DNA from: Bacteroidales bacterium
Lineage (GTDB): Bacteria; Bacteroidota; Bacteroidia; Bacteroidales; WCHB1-69
Length of the DNA: 64,000 bases
Assembly (NCBI GenBank): GCA_024400835.1
Contig: JAKSMC010000007.1
Coordinates: 1-64,000, forward strand
Direction: 5' to 3'
Positions 41,532-49,563 of the stretch are shown here, in pieces; within the stretch, counting starts at the first letter, position 1; every line of letters starts with the position of its first letter. The notes below the pieces were generated by a model. It ran no database searches. It was not told where the DNA came from and saw only the letters and a program-made list of their open reading frames with translations. Position numbers and translations under genes: made by a program.

Positions 41532-42383
41532 TTACAGAGCGTTGTAAGCGGGCGTGAAAGTGTCGCCTTGGCGGATGTCGCCCGTGGAGATACCTTTCTT
41601 GAGCCATTTGGAACGCTGTGCGGAAGTACCGTGGTTGAAGGACTCAGGCACGGCATAACCCTGTGCCTGCTTTTGCAGGTAGTCATCACCGATTTTAGAG
41701 GCAATAGCCAAACCTTCGTCAATGTCGCCTTCTTCCAGGGAACTGAACATCTCGTTGTCAACGTGTGCCCAAACACCTGCGTAGAAGTCGGCTTGCAGTT
41801 CCAGACGGACACTGATCTTGTTGCTCTCGGTTTCGCTCACGCGGCTCATCTGGTTGTGCGCGTCAGTAAGTGTGCCTAAAAGATATTGCACGTGGTGGCC
41901 GACCTCGTGAGCGATGACGTATGCGTAGGCGAAGTCACCGGCGGTGCCGAACTGCTTCTTCATACTGCTGAAGAACGAAAGGTCGATGCAAACGGTTTGG
42001 TCAGCAGAACAATAGAACGGACCTGTGGAAGATGTTGCGCCGCCGCAACCGGATTGTACACTGCTGGTGAAGAGGACCAATTTTGGCGGAATGTACTTCT
42101 TGCCTAGTTTCTTGAACTCAGCGGTCCAAACGTCTTCCGTGCCGGCGAGGATTTTCTTGGAAAATGTTGCCAATTCCTCTTCTTCGGCAGTCGGAGTATA
42201 TGTGCTTTCAGTACCCGCACCGGAGTTGGTGTTGATGTTTTGAATTACTTCTTGCGGATTTCTTCCCATCATAAGGGCGATGATGCCCACCAAAATGGTG
42301 CCGCCGATTCCCAGGCTGATGCCTGCTTTTTTACCACGTCTGTCGTCAACGTTGGTACTTTCTCTTCTTCCTTCTAGATTCAT
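41532..42383 (-). CDS. YpfJ-like neutral zinc metallopeptidase
   Basis: 283 aa. Short cytoplasmic N-terminus with RGKKAG, then a transmembrane helix (about 23-40, ISLGIGGTILVGIIALMMG). The catalytic domain contains AYVIAHEVGHHVQYLLG with the HExxH zinc site, and CGGATSSTGPFYCSADQTVC as in YpfJ proteins. RLELQADFYAGVWAH carries the third ligand region. It is an inner-membrane protein facing the periplasm; substrate unknown. The length matches the family. Confidence 0.93.
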   Translation of the reverse strand: MNLEGRRESTNVDDRRGKKAGISLGIGGTILVGIIALMMGRNPQEVIQNINTNSGAGTESTYTPTAEEEELATFSKKILAGTEDVWTAEFKKLGKKYIPPKLVLFTSSVQSGCGGATSSTGPFYCSADQTVCIDLSFFSSMKKQFGTAGDFAYAYVIAHEVGHHVQYLLGTLTDAHNQMSRVSETESNKISVRLELQADFYAGVWAHVDNEMFSSLEEGDIDEGLAIASKIGDDYLQKQAQGYAVPESFNHGTSAQRSKWLKKGISTGDIRQGDTFTPAYNAL

Positions 42384-42426
42384 AATTGGTATTTTTTAAT
42401 GATTAATAATTGCGATAAAAGGTTTT

Positions 42427-43854
42427 TTATAGTTGTGTTATATCCGATATTCCGTTTCGTGTGGTGGCGATTTTGAACCCTCTGTAATCAGTTTGCCCGT
42501 TGTGTATGAATTGCAGGACGATGTGCATTGGGTAAATACGCTGCGTGTTCACAGAAGATAGTTTTCCATCCAGCCCGACAGTGTCGATGTTCAGTGTGGG
42601 GTCGTCCATCTTCTGGGTGAATTGCTGGATGTGCAGCCGCAGGATGTCGTTGATCCCGGTAAAGTCGTATTGGTTGCGGTCTCGGAGCTTGTCGCTTTCG
42701 ACGTGAACCTGTTTGCGGTAGAGAATGGTCCGCTCGCACAAAATGGAGTTGTCAGCCTCGAGCTCCGAGCGGTTCCGGATGGCCAGCACTTCGGCAGGAG
42801 TTTTTGCATCGTTGATGAAGTCCATGCCTTCCTTGATCCAGCCGATACGGTTGTCTTTGAAACTGATAATAGACTTGTTGTCGTAGTATTTGGATTTCAG
42901 GCGGTGGGCGAAACGTGCGCGTACGTAGTCTTTGAGCCGGTCTTTGAAAATGTAGGCGATGACAAGTATGATGAAGATGAGGAAAGGATAGTTGCCCAAA
43001 TACTTTTGGAAGGGCAGGGCCACAAGAGTGGACAGGATCATGGCAATGCCGGCGGCGGCTCCGAATGAGATTTGCTGTGCCGCGTCGCTGTCGGGCGCTG
43101 TGTCTTTGCGGAGGTACAGCGCGCTTTCGATGTTCTTCTTCAGCAGTCCGTGGCGGTATACCATTTCGCTGTTGTTGGTGCTGGCCTGTGCGTCAATGTG
43201 GCTGTAGCCTTTCCCGACTTTGTACTTGCGTTCGCAGATGATGGCGTCTGTCAGTAGCTTGCGGGTGCCTGACAGTTCTTCAGTGGAAAGGGAATGCAGG
43301 TGCTTGACTACTTTGGTGAGCTGCACATCTGTGAGGTGGCTCATGTATTCGTCCGCATGCGAGAAGGAATCCTCATGGCAAGTGATGGTGCGGTAGTTGC
43401 GCAAAATGCCTTGGACATTGTCCACCAGTGCTTCGCAACGCGCATTTAGGACAGATGCCTGATTGATGGAAAGGATAGCCTTGGTCTCATCACGCAGCGC
43501 GCTTTTGAAAATGGCCGCGAACATCCGCACTTGGAAAGCACATTCGGAGGCGTTGGCCTCGGAGCGCACCTGTTGTACTTGTCGGCAGGCTTGAAGCACT
43601 TGCGACTGGGGCTTGGATTCGGGAGAGGCGAGGGCCTCCAAAGCGTATGACGGCGTGATCAAACGCACATTGGACTTGACATCGCGGTAGAATTGGTCTT
43701 TGCCGTACGTCCCGTTGTTGATGTCCAAACTGTAGGGAATGAAAATCCAAGTGTTGACGGTGAAATCACCGGCACGACCTTGCTCCGCGCCGTCGAATCC
43801 AACTTTGAATTCGATGGAAAACTGGTCGTGTATTTTGGTGCTGACGTTAATCAT
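42427..43854 (-). CDS. Two-helix membrane protein of unknown function
   Basis: 475 aa from the ATG at 43854. A soluble N-terminal part (FKVGFDGAEQGRAGDFTVN, WIFIPYSLDINN) and a helical region precede two adjacent transmembrane segments (about 272-310: FGAAAGIAMILSTLVALPF and YPFLIFIILVIAYIF). The C-terminal part (about 320-475) is basic and then beta-rich. I recognise no family. It has its own TAnnTTTG element and is divergent from the T9SS type A gene. Confidence 0.75.
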   Translation of the reverse strand: MINVSTKIHDQFSIEFKVGFDGAEQGRAGDFTVNTWIFIPYSLDINNGTYGKDQFYRDVKSNVRLITPSYALEALASPESKPQSQVLQACRQVQQVRSEANASECAFQVRMFAAIFKSALRDETKAILSINQASVLNARCEALVDNVQGILRNYRTITCHEDSFSHADEYMSHLTDVQLTKVVKHLHSLSTEELSGTRKLLTDAIICERKYKVGKGYSHIDAQASTNNSEMVYRHGLLKKNIESALYLRKDTAPDSDAAQQISFGAAAGIAMILSTLVALPFQKYLGNYPFLIFIILVIAYIFKDRLKDYVRARFAHRLKSKYYDNKSIISFKDNRIGWIKEGMDFINDAKTPAEVLAIRNRSELEADNSILCERTILYRKQVHVESDKLRDRNQYDFTGINDILRLHIQQFTQKMDDPTLNIDTVGLDGKLSSVNTQRIYPMHIVLQFIHNGQTDYRGFKIATTRNGISDITQL

Positions 43855-43878
43855 TGCTGGATTTTTCAAAAGAGGGCG

Positions 43879-43886
43879 CAAACTTA
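43879..43886 (-). promoter_or_regulatory. -7 element of the two-helix membrane protein gene
   Basis: TAAGTTTG on the minus strand, 25 bp before the start codon. Confidence 0.5.
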
Positions 43887-43953
43887 CACAAAAAATTGAA
43901 AGGATAAACGACTAAATCGATTTTTGAGATAGTGATATATTGAAATTATTACG

Positions 43954-43961
43954 TATGTTTG
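43954..43961 (+). promoter_or_regulatory. -7 element of the T9SS type A gene
   Basis: TATGTTTG, 35 bp before ATG 43996. Confidence 0.55.
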
Positions 43962-43995
43962 CCGCCGCTTTTTAGTGCTAACAAAAAAATATGCT

Positions 43996-45225
43996 ATGAG
44001 AAAACTTTTTACTTTCTTTGTTATGTTGCTTGCAGTGGTGGTTGTGCAAGCACAGATTAGGACCTCCGAACCTTCTGCTCCTAATCATTTTAATTCGTAT
44101 TCTTCTACGGAAAAAATTATTTTCAACAATCAACGTGGTGATACTTATTTGCTTACAGAACGAATGTCCTCTGACAGATATGAGGTGAAACATTTCTTTT
44201 ATGACCAAAACAAACGTGTGCTTGCCATTAAGGATTCGGCCGGTGATCCGACGTACGGCACGGTTCAAGTGATAGATTCTATGACTTACGATGCCCAAAA
44301 TCGCGTAACCAGAGTGGATGGTTATCAAAAGCTTAATGGGGTTTGGAAACATGTTTATTATGTAAACTATGTATATGATGTCGATGGCAACCTGGTGGAA
44401 AGAACGAATTTCAACAGCTTTGGTTCTGACAGTTTCGAACAAGGCGGCATCTATGAGTATGTATATGAAAACGGTCGCAGAGTCAGCCACGAAATGTACT
44501 TTGGTGATCATTATGCGTTGGGCGAACGCTGCTTCTATCAGTATGACGCGCAAGGCCGTCTGATTAGCGAAACGTATCTTCAAGGCTATATGACAATAGA
44601 TACCACTATGAAGATCACCTATGCCTATGACGCAGAAGGACGAAAGACGGATCTTCGATATTATTATTACGAATATCCAAACTGGGAAGCTGACCGTTGG
44701 GAAACCTTCCTATACGATGCGGCCGGAAACTGTGAGGAACACAGTGTCAAAAATTCGCTCGGCCAGTACACGGACCGTCGCTTCTACGAATACAATCCGA
44801 TGATCCTGGCTTCAGAGGTCTCTATGCCGTATTATGTGCCGGAATTGATGCTTCCAGAAGCATTTGACGATGCCAATATGCGAGTGCTTGAACATTGGTA
44901 CACTTTGGATGTGGACTATGTCCTTCAATATATTTGCGATTATGCATATCTTTACAATGGCGTGTTTATGGGCGTTGAAGAACAAGAGGCGCCCTCTGTA
45001 TCTATAGCTCCTAACCCTACAAATGGTTTGCTCAACATCAATGCAGACGGCCGTGTGGTGCAAAATGCGTCTCTCTATGATTTGTCTGGACGATTGATAA
45101 ATACCTACATGGTAAATGATGCAACAACATCAATTGATATGTCTCAGGTCCCTGCCGGTATCTATGTGCTGAAAATGCTCTTGGAAGATGGCAGCCCTGT
45201 TGTGAAAAAGGTTGTTAAACAATAA
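43996..45225 (+). CDS. T9SS type A secreted protein with YD-like repeats
   Basis: 409 aa from ATG 43996. Signal peptide MRKLFTFFVMLLAVVVVQAQ. The body (about 65-300) has at least five YD-like repeats (YDAQNRVTRVDGY, YDVDGNLVERTN, YDAQGRLISETY, YDAEGRKTDLRYY, YDAAGNCEEHS), related in style to RHS/YD proteins. The last ~75 residues form the type A sorting domain: VSIAPNPTNGLLNINADG, ASLYDLSGRLINTY, VPAGIYVLKMLLEDG and a VVKKVVKQ end. It is expected to be exported by the type IX system. It is followed by a terminator and the GH97 gene. Confidence 0.88.
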   Translation: MRKLFTFFVMLLAVVVVQAQIRTSEPSAPNHFNSYSSTEKIIFNNQRGDTYLLTERMSSDRYEVKHFFYDQNKRVLAIKDSAGDPTYGTVQVIDSMTYDAQNRVTRVDGYQKLNGVWKHVYYVNYVYDVDGNLVERTNFNSFGSDSFEQGGIYEYVYENGRRVSHEMYFGDHYALGERCFYQYDAQGRLISETYLQGYMTIDTTMKITYAYDAEGRKTDLRYYYYEYPNWEADRWETFLYDAAGNCEEHSVKNSLGQYTDRRFYEYNPMILASEVSMPYYVPELMLPEAFDDANMRVLEHWYTLDVDYVLQYICDYAYLYNGVFMGVEEQEAPSVSIAPNPTNGLLNINADGRVVQNASLYDLSGRLINTYMVNDATTSIDMSQVPAGIYVLKMLLEDGSPVVKKVVKQ

Positions 45226-45236
45226 TTTGGAACATT

Positions 45237-45260
45237 AAGGGGCCGCAAAACGGTCCCTTT
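45237..45260 (+). terminator. Terminator after the T9SS type A gene
   Basis: AAGGGGCCG-CAAAA-CGGTCCCTT stem (one G-T pair) followed by TTTAAT. Confidence 0.7.
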
Positions 45261-45273
45261 TAATATACGTCGT

Positions 45274-47271
45274 ATGAAAAAATGCCTTATTCTGTTGGCG
45301 ATTTTGCTGACTTCTGTTACTGTTTCTTTTGCGCAAGATGTCAATGTGATATCTCCCAATGGCCGTGTGAAGGCCAAAGTGCAAATCTCGAAAGAGGATA
45401 TTCGCTATTCCGTTCAAGTGGCGGACGAGAAGATCATAGAATCGTCGCCAATTGCGATGACTTTGCAAAACGGCATCGTTCTTGGTAAAAATCCAAAATT
45501 GGCCGGCGGTAAAAAGTTCGTGGTCAATCGTGATGTGCCGGCATTGTTCTATCGTAAAAGCTCGATAAAGGAGAACTATGTGGAATGGGTCCTTAACTTT
45601 AAGGGCGGCTATAAATTGATTTTCCGTGCCTATGACAATGGCGTTGCCTATCGTTTTGAGACGGATTTCAAAGATTCTATCGTAGTGAAAAATGAGACGG
45701 TGGCCTTCAACTTCGTGTCGGATTTCCCCGCTATCGTGCCGTATGTTAACTGCGAACGCAAGGCGGGTGAACCTATTGACAAACTCTTTGAGACTTCTTT
45801 TGAAAACACCTACACCACTTTGGAGCATGTCTCACAGATTGATGACCAGAAGTTGGTGTTTCTGCCCGCTATGGTGATGCTTCCGTCGGGACGTAAAGTG
45901 GTGATTACGGAATCTGATTTGCGCAGCTATCCGGGTATGTATTTGCAAAACCAGCATAACGGCGCGGCGCTCAATGGCTGCTTCGCACCCTATCCAGTAA
46001 AGGTGGAACAGGGCGGGCACAACAATCTGCAGTACCGCGTGAAAGAACGGGCCGACTATATTGCCAAAACGGAAGGCCAACATGCTTTCCCGTGGCGCGT
46101 GATTGCCCTTTCCGAACAAGATAAGGAACTGGTGGACAACGACCTTGTCTATCTGCTCGCCACCCCGTCCAAAGTGGAAGACTGCTCTTGGATTAAACCG
46201 GGCAAGGTGGCATGGGATTGGTGGAACAACTGGAATATCTGGGGCGTGGATTTCAAGGCGGGTATCAATAATGAAACTTACAAATACTACATTGACTTTG
46301 CTGCCAAGAGCGGTATTGAATATGTGATTCTCGATGAGGGCTGGGCTGTCAACTTGCAGGCCGACCTGTTCCAAGTGGTCCCTGAAATCAATCTGCCGGA
46401 GTTGGTGCAGTACGCTACGTCTAAAGGCGTCGGTATTGTGCTGTGGGCTGGCTATGCCGCTATGGATAAGGATATGGAACATGTCTGCCAACATTATGCC
46501 GACATGGGTGTGAAGGGCTTCAAAGTCGATTTTATGGATCGCGATGACCAAGTGGTGGTCGAGTTTTACGAACGTATGGCTGCCACAGCGGCAAAATATC
46601 ATCTGTTTGTCGACTTCCATGGCGCATACAAGCCTACGGGCATGAACCGCACCTATCCTAATGTGTTGAATTACGAGGGCGTCTTCGGCTTGGAACAGTG
46701 CAAGTGGATGGGCAGCGACGTGGATATGCCAACCTACGACGTGACAATACCGTTCATCCGCATGTTGGCCGGTCCGCTGGACTACACGCAGGGCGCCATG
46801 CGCAACGCTTCCAAGGGAAGTTATGTGCCTATGTGGAGTGAACCGATGAGTATGGGCACGCGGTGCCATCAATTGGCTGAGTACATCATCTTTGATTCTC
46901 CGTTCTCTATGCTTTGCGATGCTCCGACAGCTTATCTCCAGGAACCTGAATGTACGGAGTTCATTGCCGCTGTGCCTACGGTGTGGGACGAGACCAAAAT
47001 GCTGGACGGCAAGGTCGGCGAGTACGTGGTGACGGCTAAACGCAAAGGTGATAAATGGTATGTGGGAGTGCTGACCAATTGGACGGCTCGTACGCTCACC
47101 ATTGACTTGCAGGAATTAGGCATTCAGTCCACTACGGCTACGGCCTATCTTGATGGCCCGAATGCTTATCGTAAGGGCTGTGACTATCAGAAAAAAACGG
47201 TGAACGTGTCCGCGGACGGAAAGCTCTCCGTTGAGGTGGCTCCTGGTGGCGGTGCGGTTTTTATCTTCTAA
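45274..47271 (+). CDS. GH97 family alpha-glycosidase
   Basis: 665 aa. Signal peptide MKKCLILLAILLTSVTVSFA. N-terminal beta-supersandwich (VISPNGRVKAKVQI, FRAYDNGVAYRFET), then a TIM barrel with WDWWNNWNIWGVDFKAG, YVILDEGWAV and GFKVDFMDRDDQ, and the C-terminal barrel end. The family includes SusB-like enzymes. The Asp-rich KVDFMDRDDQ block suggests the retaining alpha-galactosidase branch rather than the inverting SusB branch, which is an inference from one motif. It acts on sugars in the periplasm. Genes for GH2 and an aldose epimerase lie a few kb downstream. Confidence 0.93.
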   Translation: MKKCLILLAILLTSVTVSFAQDVNVISPNGRVKAKVQISKEDIRYSVQVADEKIIESSPIAMTLQNGIVLGKNPKLAGGKKFVVNRDVPALFYRKSSIKENYVEWVLNFKGGYKLIFRAYDNGVAYRFETDFKDSIVVKNETVAFNFVSDFPAIVPYVNCERKAGEPIDKLFETSFENTYTTLEHVSQIDDQKLVFLPAMVMLPSGRKVVITESDLRSYPGMYLQNQHNGAALNGCFAPYPVKVEQGGHNNLQYRVKERADYIAKTEGQHAFPWRVIALSEQDKELVDNDLVYLLATPSKVEDCSWIKPGKVAWDWWNNWNIWGVDFKAGINNETYKYYIDFAAKSGIEYVILDEGWAVNLQADLFQVVPEINLPELVQYATSKGVGIVLWAGYAAMDKDMEHVCQHYADMGVKGFKVDFMDRDDQVVVEFYERMAATAAKYHLFVDFHGAYKPTGMNRTYPNVLNYEGVFGLEQCKWMGSDVDMPTYDVTIPFIRMLAGPLDYTQGAMRNASKGSYVPMWSEPMSMGTRCHQLAEYIIFDSPFSMLCDAPTAYLQEPECTEFIAAVPTVWDETKMLDGKVGEYVVTAKRKGDKWYVGVLTNWTARTLTIDLQELGIQSTTATAYLDGPNAYRKGCDYQKKTVNVSADGKLSVEVAPGGGAVFIF

Positions 47272-47320
47272 TCTGACTGTAAGTGATTTGCGTTGCTCTT
47301 TTTGTTTAATCCCCTGCAGT

Positions 47321-47659
47321 ATGCTTGTTAGGACAATAATTCATTATGCACTGCATTTGCTTCTGCCTCTGCTGGTCGCTCTTCTTTTTTTCAGAGAGCA
47401 CCCTTGGAAAGCCTATCTTGCTATGCTGGCTACGATGATTATCGACGTCGACCATCTTTGGGCAGATCCGATCTTCGATCCGAATCGATGCAGTGTTGGG
47501 TTCCATTCCCTACATTCATATCCGGCTGCCATATTGTATTTTATACTTTGCATATTGCCCTATCAAAAGTTGCGGTTGCCTTGGTGGCTGCGGGCGGTTG
47601 CTGTCGGCCTGCTACTGCATATCCTCACGGATTTGGAGGACTATTACTGCTGGCTGTGA
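47321..47659 (+). CDS. DUF6122-like small membrane protein
   Basis: 112 aa from ATG 47321. Several hydrophobic helices; conserved HYALHLLLPL, MIIDVDHLWADPIFDP, CSVGFHSLHSYPA and LLHILTDLEDYYCW match the small DUF6122 family, with His/Asp residues that could bind metal (resembling metal-dependent membrane hydrolases). Its 3' end overlaps by 16 bp the convergent gene on the other strand. Function unknown. Confidence 0.78.
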   Translation: MLVRTIIHYALHLLLPLLVALLFFREHPWKAYLAMLATMIIDVDHLWADPIFDPNRCSVGFHSLHSYPAAILYFILCILPYQKLRLPWWLRAVAVGLLLHILTDLEDYYCWL

Positions 47660-48237
47660 TGAAGTCTTTCTTGTGCTTCTTTCAAAAACCACTTGTTGTA
47701 GTCTCTCGTAATACACGTGTCACTTTTCCAATAGTGTTGAGGGTCTTGTAGAAAACGATTCAATATTTTGCGCTTCCACCGTGGCAGGCACATGTCCTCC
47801 AAACGCTGGAAATGGGGATGGCCGTACAACGCATCGTCGCGAACGCACAAACTTCCGTTTCCCCAAATGTACATATGGAAAACAGGAAGCGTTTGGGTGG
47901 TCAAGCTGCTGTAAAATGCTAATCGAAGAAGTCCTGCGCATAAAGCCGTATCTTGTATGGATTTTGCAAATACGTATTCCTCGCTTTCGAAAAACAATCG
48001 GGTGGAGTCCTTGTAATAGATGCCGGAGGCGGTTGACACGGTCTGCTTGTCTGGATGGAGACTATATGAATAGAAAGTATAATGGCCGTTGGTGTCTAAG
48101 GATAGGCAAGAGATAATGCGGATGGAGTGCTTGGCGAAGTCTGCGACGTAGTATTGACCTGGTAGTGAGTGGGGCTGTGCCAGTCCGCAGTATGTCCATA
48201 TCAGAAATATTCCTATGAAAAAATATCTATTCATCAT
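47644..48237 (-). CDS. Secreted hypothetical protein
   Basis: 197 aa. Signal peptide MMNRYFFIGIFLIWTYCGLA; the second Met (48234) is an equally good start. The mature part begins LPGQYYVADFAKHSIRI, with regular beta segments (GHYTFYSYSL, SGIYYKDSTRLFF), and has a basic aromatic C-terminus. No family is recognised. It has its own TAnnTTTG element and overlaps the DUF6122-like gene at its end. Confidence 0.7.
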   Translation of the reverse strand: MMNRYFFIGIFLIWTYCGLAQPHSLPGQYYVADFAKHSIRIISCLSLDTNGHYTFYSYSLHPDKQTVSTASGIYYKDSTRLFFESEEYVFAKSIQDTALCAGLLRLAFYSSLTTQTLPVFHMYIWGNGSLCVRDDALYGHPHFQRLEDMCLPRWKRKILNRFLQDPQHYWKSDTCITRDYNKWFLKEAQERLHHSQQ

Positions 48238-48257
48238 TCAATGGATTTATTGGACGG

Positions 48258-48265
48258 CAAAAATA
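48258..48265 (-). promoter_or_regulatory. -7 element of the secreted hypothetical gene
   Basis: TATTTTTG on the minus strand, 21 bp before the start codon. Confidence 0.5.
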
Positions 48266-48392
48266 GCAATAATCCCATTGACTTATGTGTTTTGAAGGGA
48301 AACTGAGATGGCGAACAGTAGGGCGGATGTTTGGGTAAATGATAAATAATGTTTATAAATGTATTTATAATAAAATATATTGTAAAATTTTG

Positions 48393-48400
48393 TATTTTTG
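48393..48400 (+). promoter_or_regulatory. -7 element of the coiled-coil nuclease-like gene
   Basis: TATTTTTG followed by CAGCG, about 100 bp upstream of the start codon, leaving a long 5' leader. The 261-bp divergent gap is otherwise AT-rich without further structure. Confidence 0.5.
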
Positions 48401-48498
48401 CAGCGTTGTTTGTTTGGCTTTGAAATGCTATAAAGTTGACAATCAAAACCGTGTGTAATATTAACGAAAGGTTAAAATGTGAATAAATTTAACAAAGT

Positions 48499-49419
48499 AT
48501 GGAAAGTGTGGCAGATGTACAGAGAAATGTTCCTTCTTGGGATTCTATTTTGGAAATGATATATGAAACACATCAAATAATACGTGAATCCGTAGAACTA
48601 CACAATGCAGAACGTGAAGAGTATGAACGCCGAAGTCGGGAATTTGATGAGCGGCACTATGCGGAATTAGAAGAGTATGAACGCCGAAGTCGGGAATTTG
48701 ATGAGCGGCACTATGCGGAATTAGAAGAGTATGAACGCCGGAATCGAGAAATTGATGAGCGGCGCAGAATTGAAGAGGAACAACGCAGAGCTGAAGAGGA
48801 ACAACGCAGAGTTGAAGAGGAAAAACGCAGAGTTGAAGAGGAAAAACGGCGGAAGGCTGAAGAGGAAAAACGTAAGAAGGAAGATGAAAAATGGAATGCG
48901 GACCGTGAGGAACTGAGACTCCAGATGAAAGAGACTGACCGCAAATTCAAGGAACTGGCTACGAAGTATTCTTCGCAAACTGGGCATATTGTGGAAGGCC
49001 TTATGGAACCTTCCGCTTTGCGACTTTTCCAACAATCTGGATTTGATATTGATAAATGCTGGAAGGAGATGAAGGGCAAGCGGAAATCCTCGGGCAATGC
49101 CATGGAGGTTGACTTGTTCCTGCACGATACTACTGATGCTGTGGCTGTTGAGGTGAAAACCAATTGCACTGAGGCTGATGTGGACCGATTCCTCGCGCAG
49201 ATGGAAAAATTTGGCGATGTTTTTCCGGAGTTTGCCCATGTGAACGTTTATGTCGCCATAGCTGCCATTAACTACAATCGCGGTGCTGACAAGTATGCTG
49301 CTCAAAAAGGACTTTTCGTCATAAGAGTCTCGGATGATGCTTTTTCCCTTGATCCGGCGGAAAGATCCGATATGACGTATTTCTACAAAGGTGAGAAGTA
49401 CGAAAAACTCAAGTCGTGA
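48499..49419 (+). CDS. Coiled-coil protein with PD-(D/E)XK-like C-terminal domain
   Basis: 306 aa. Residues about 38-165 form a charged coiled coil with two perfect copies of EEYERRSREFDERHYAEL and a third partial one, followed by four 7-residue repeats (EEEQRRA/EEEKRRV type). The C-terminal domain (about 170-306) has GNAMEVDLFLHDTTDAVAVE and AVEVKTNCTEADVD, giving the D...ExK pattern of PD-(D/E)XK nucleases (DUF3782-like). VYVAIAAINYNRGADKYAAQ, then GLFVIR completes the fold. No signal peptide. Function unknown. Confidence 0.82.
   Translation: MESVADVQRNVPSWDSILEMIYETHQIIRESVELHNAEREEYERRSREFDERHYAELEEYERRSREFDERHYAELEEYERRNREIDERRRIEEEQRRAEEEQRRVEEEKRRVEEEKRRKAEEEKRKKEDEKWNADREELRLQMKETDRKFKELATKYSSQTGHIVEGLMEPSALRLFQQSGFDIDKCWKEMKGKRKSSGNAMEVDLFLHDTTDAVAVEVKTNCTEADVDRFLAQMEKFGDVFPEFAHVNVYVAIAAINYNRGADKYAAQKGLFVIRVSDDAFSLDPAERSDMTYFYKGEKYEKLKS
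48616..48855 (+). repeat. In-frame tandem repeats in the coiled coil
   Basis: Two adjacent 54-bp units (48616-48669, 48670-48723) are essentially identical, with a third diverged part after 48724. Then three to four 21-bp units start at 48772, 48793, 48814 and 48835. All preserve the reading frame. Confidence 0.85.
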
Positions 49420-49563
49420 TAGATGGAGCGTTTGTATTCTCAAAAAACTTTTGAGGATTGTGTTGAATTCGGAATCCGTCATTCTTAGATGATAGTTCAA
49501 CTAATAGGTGTTTTGTATCGTTTTTTTTCTCACATTTGCACCTCACATTGAAAAAAGGAACTT

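Noticed and set aside
45832..46872. 346-codon open frame opposite the GH97 gene
   Set aside because: Antisense to conserved GH97 motifs, no promoter or plausible start.
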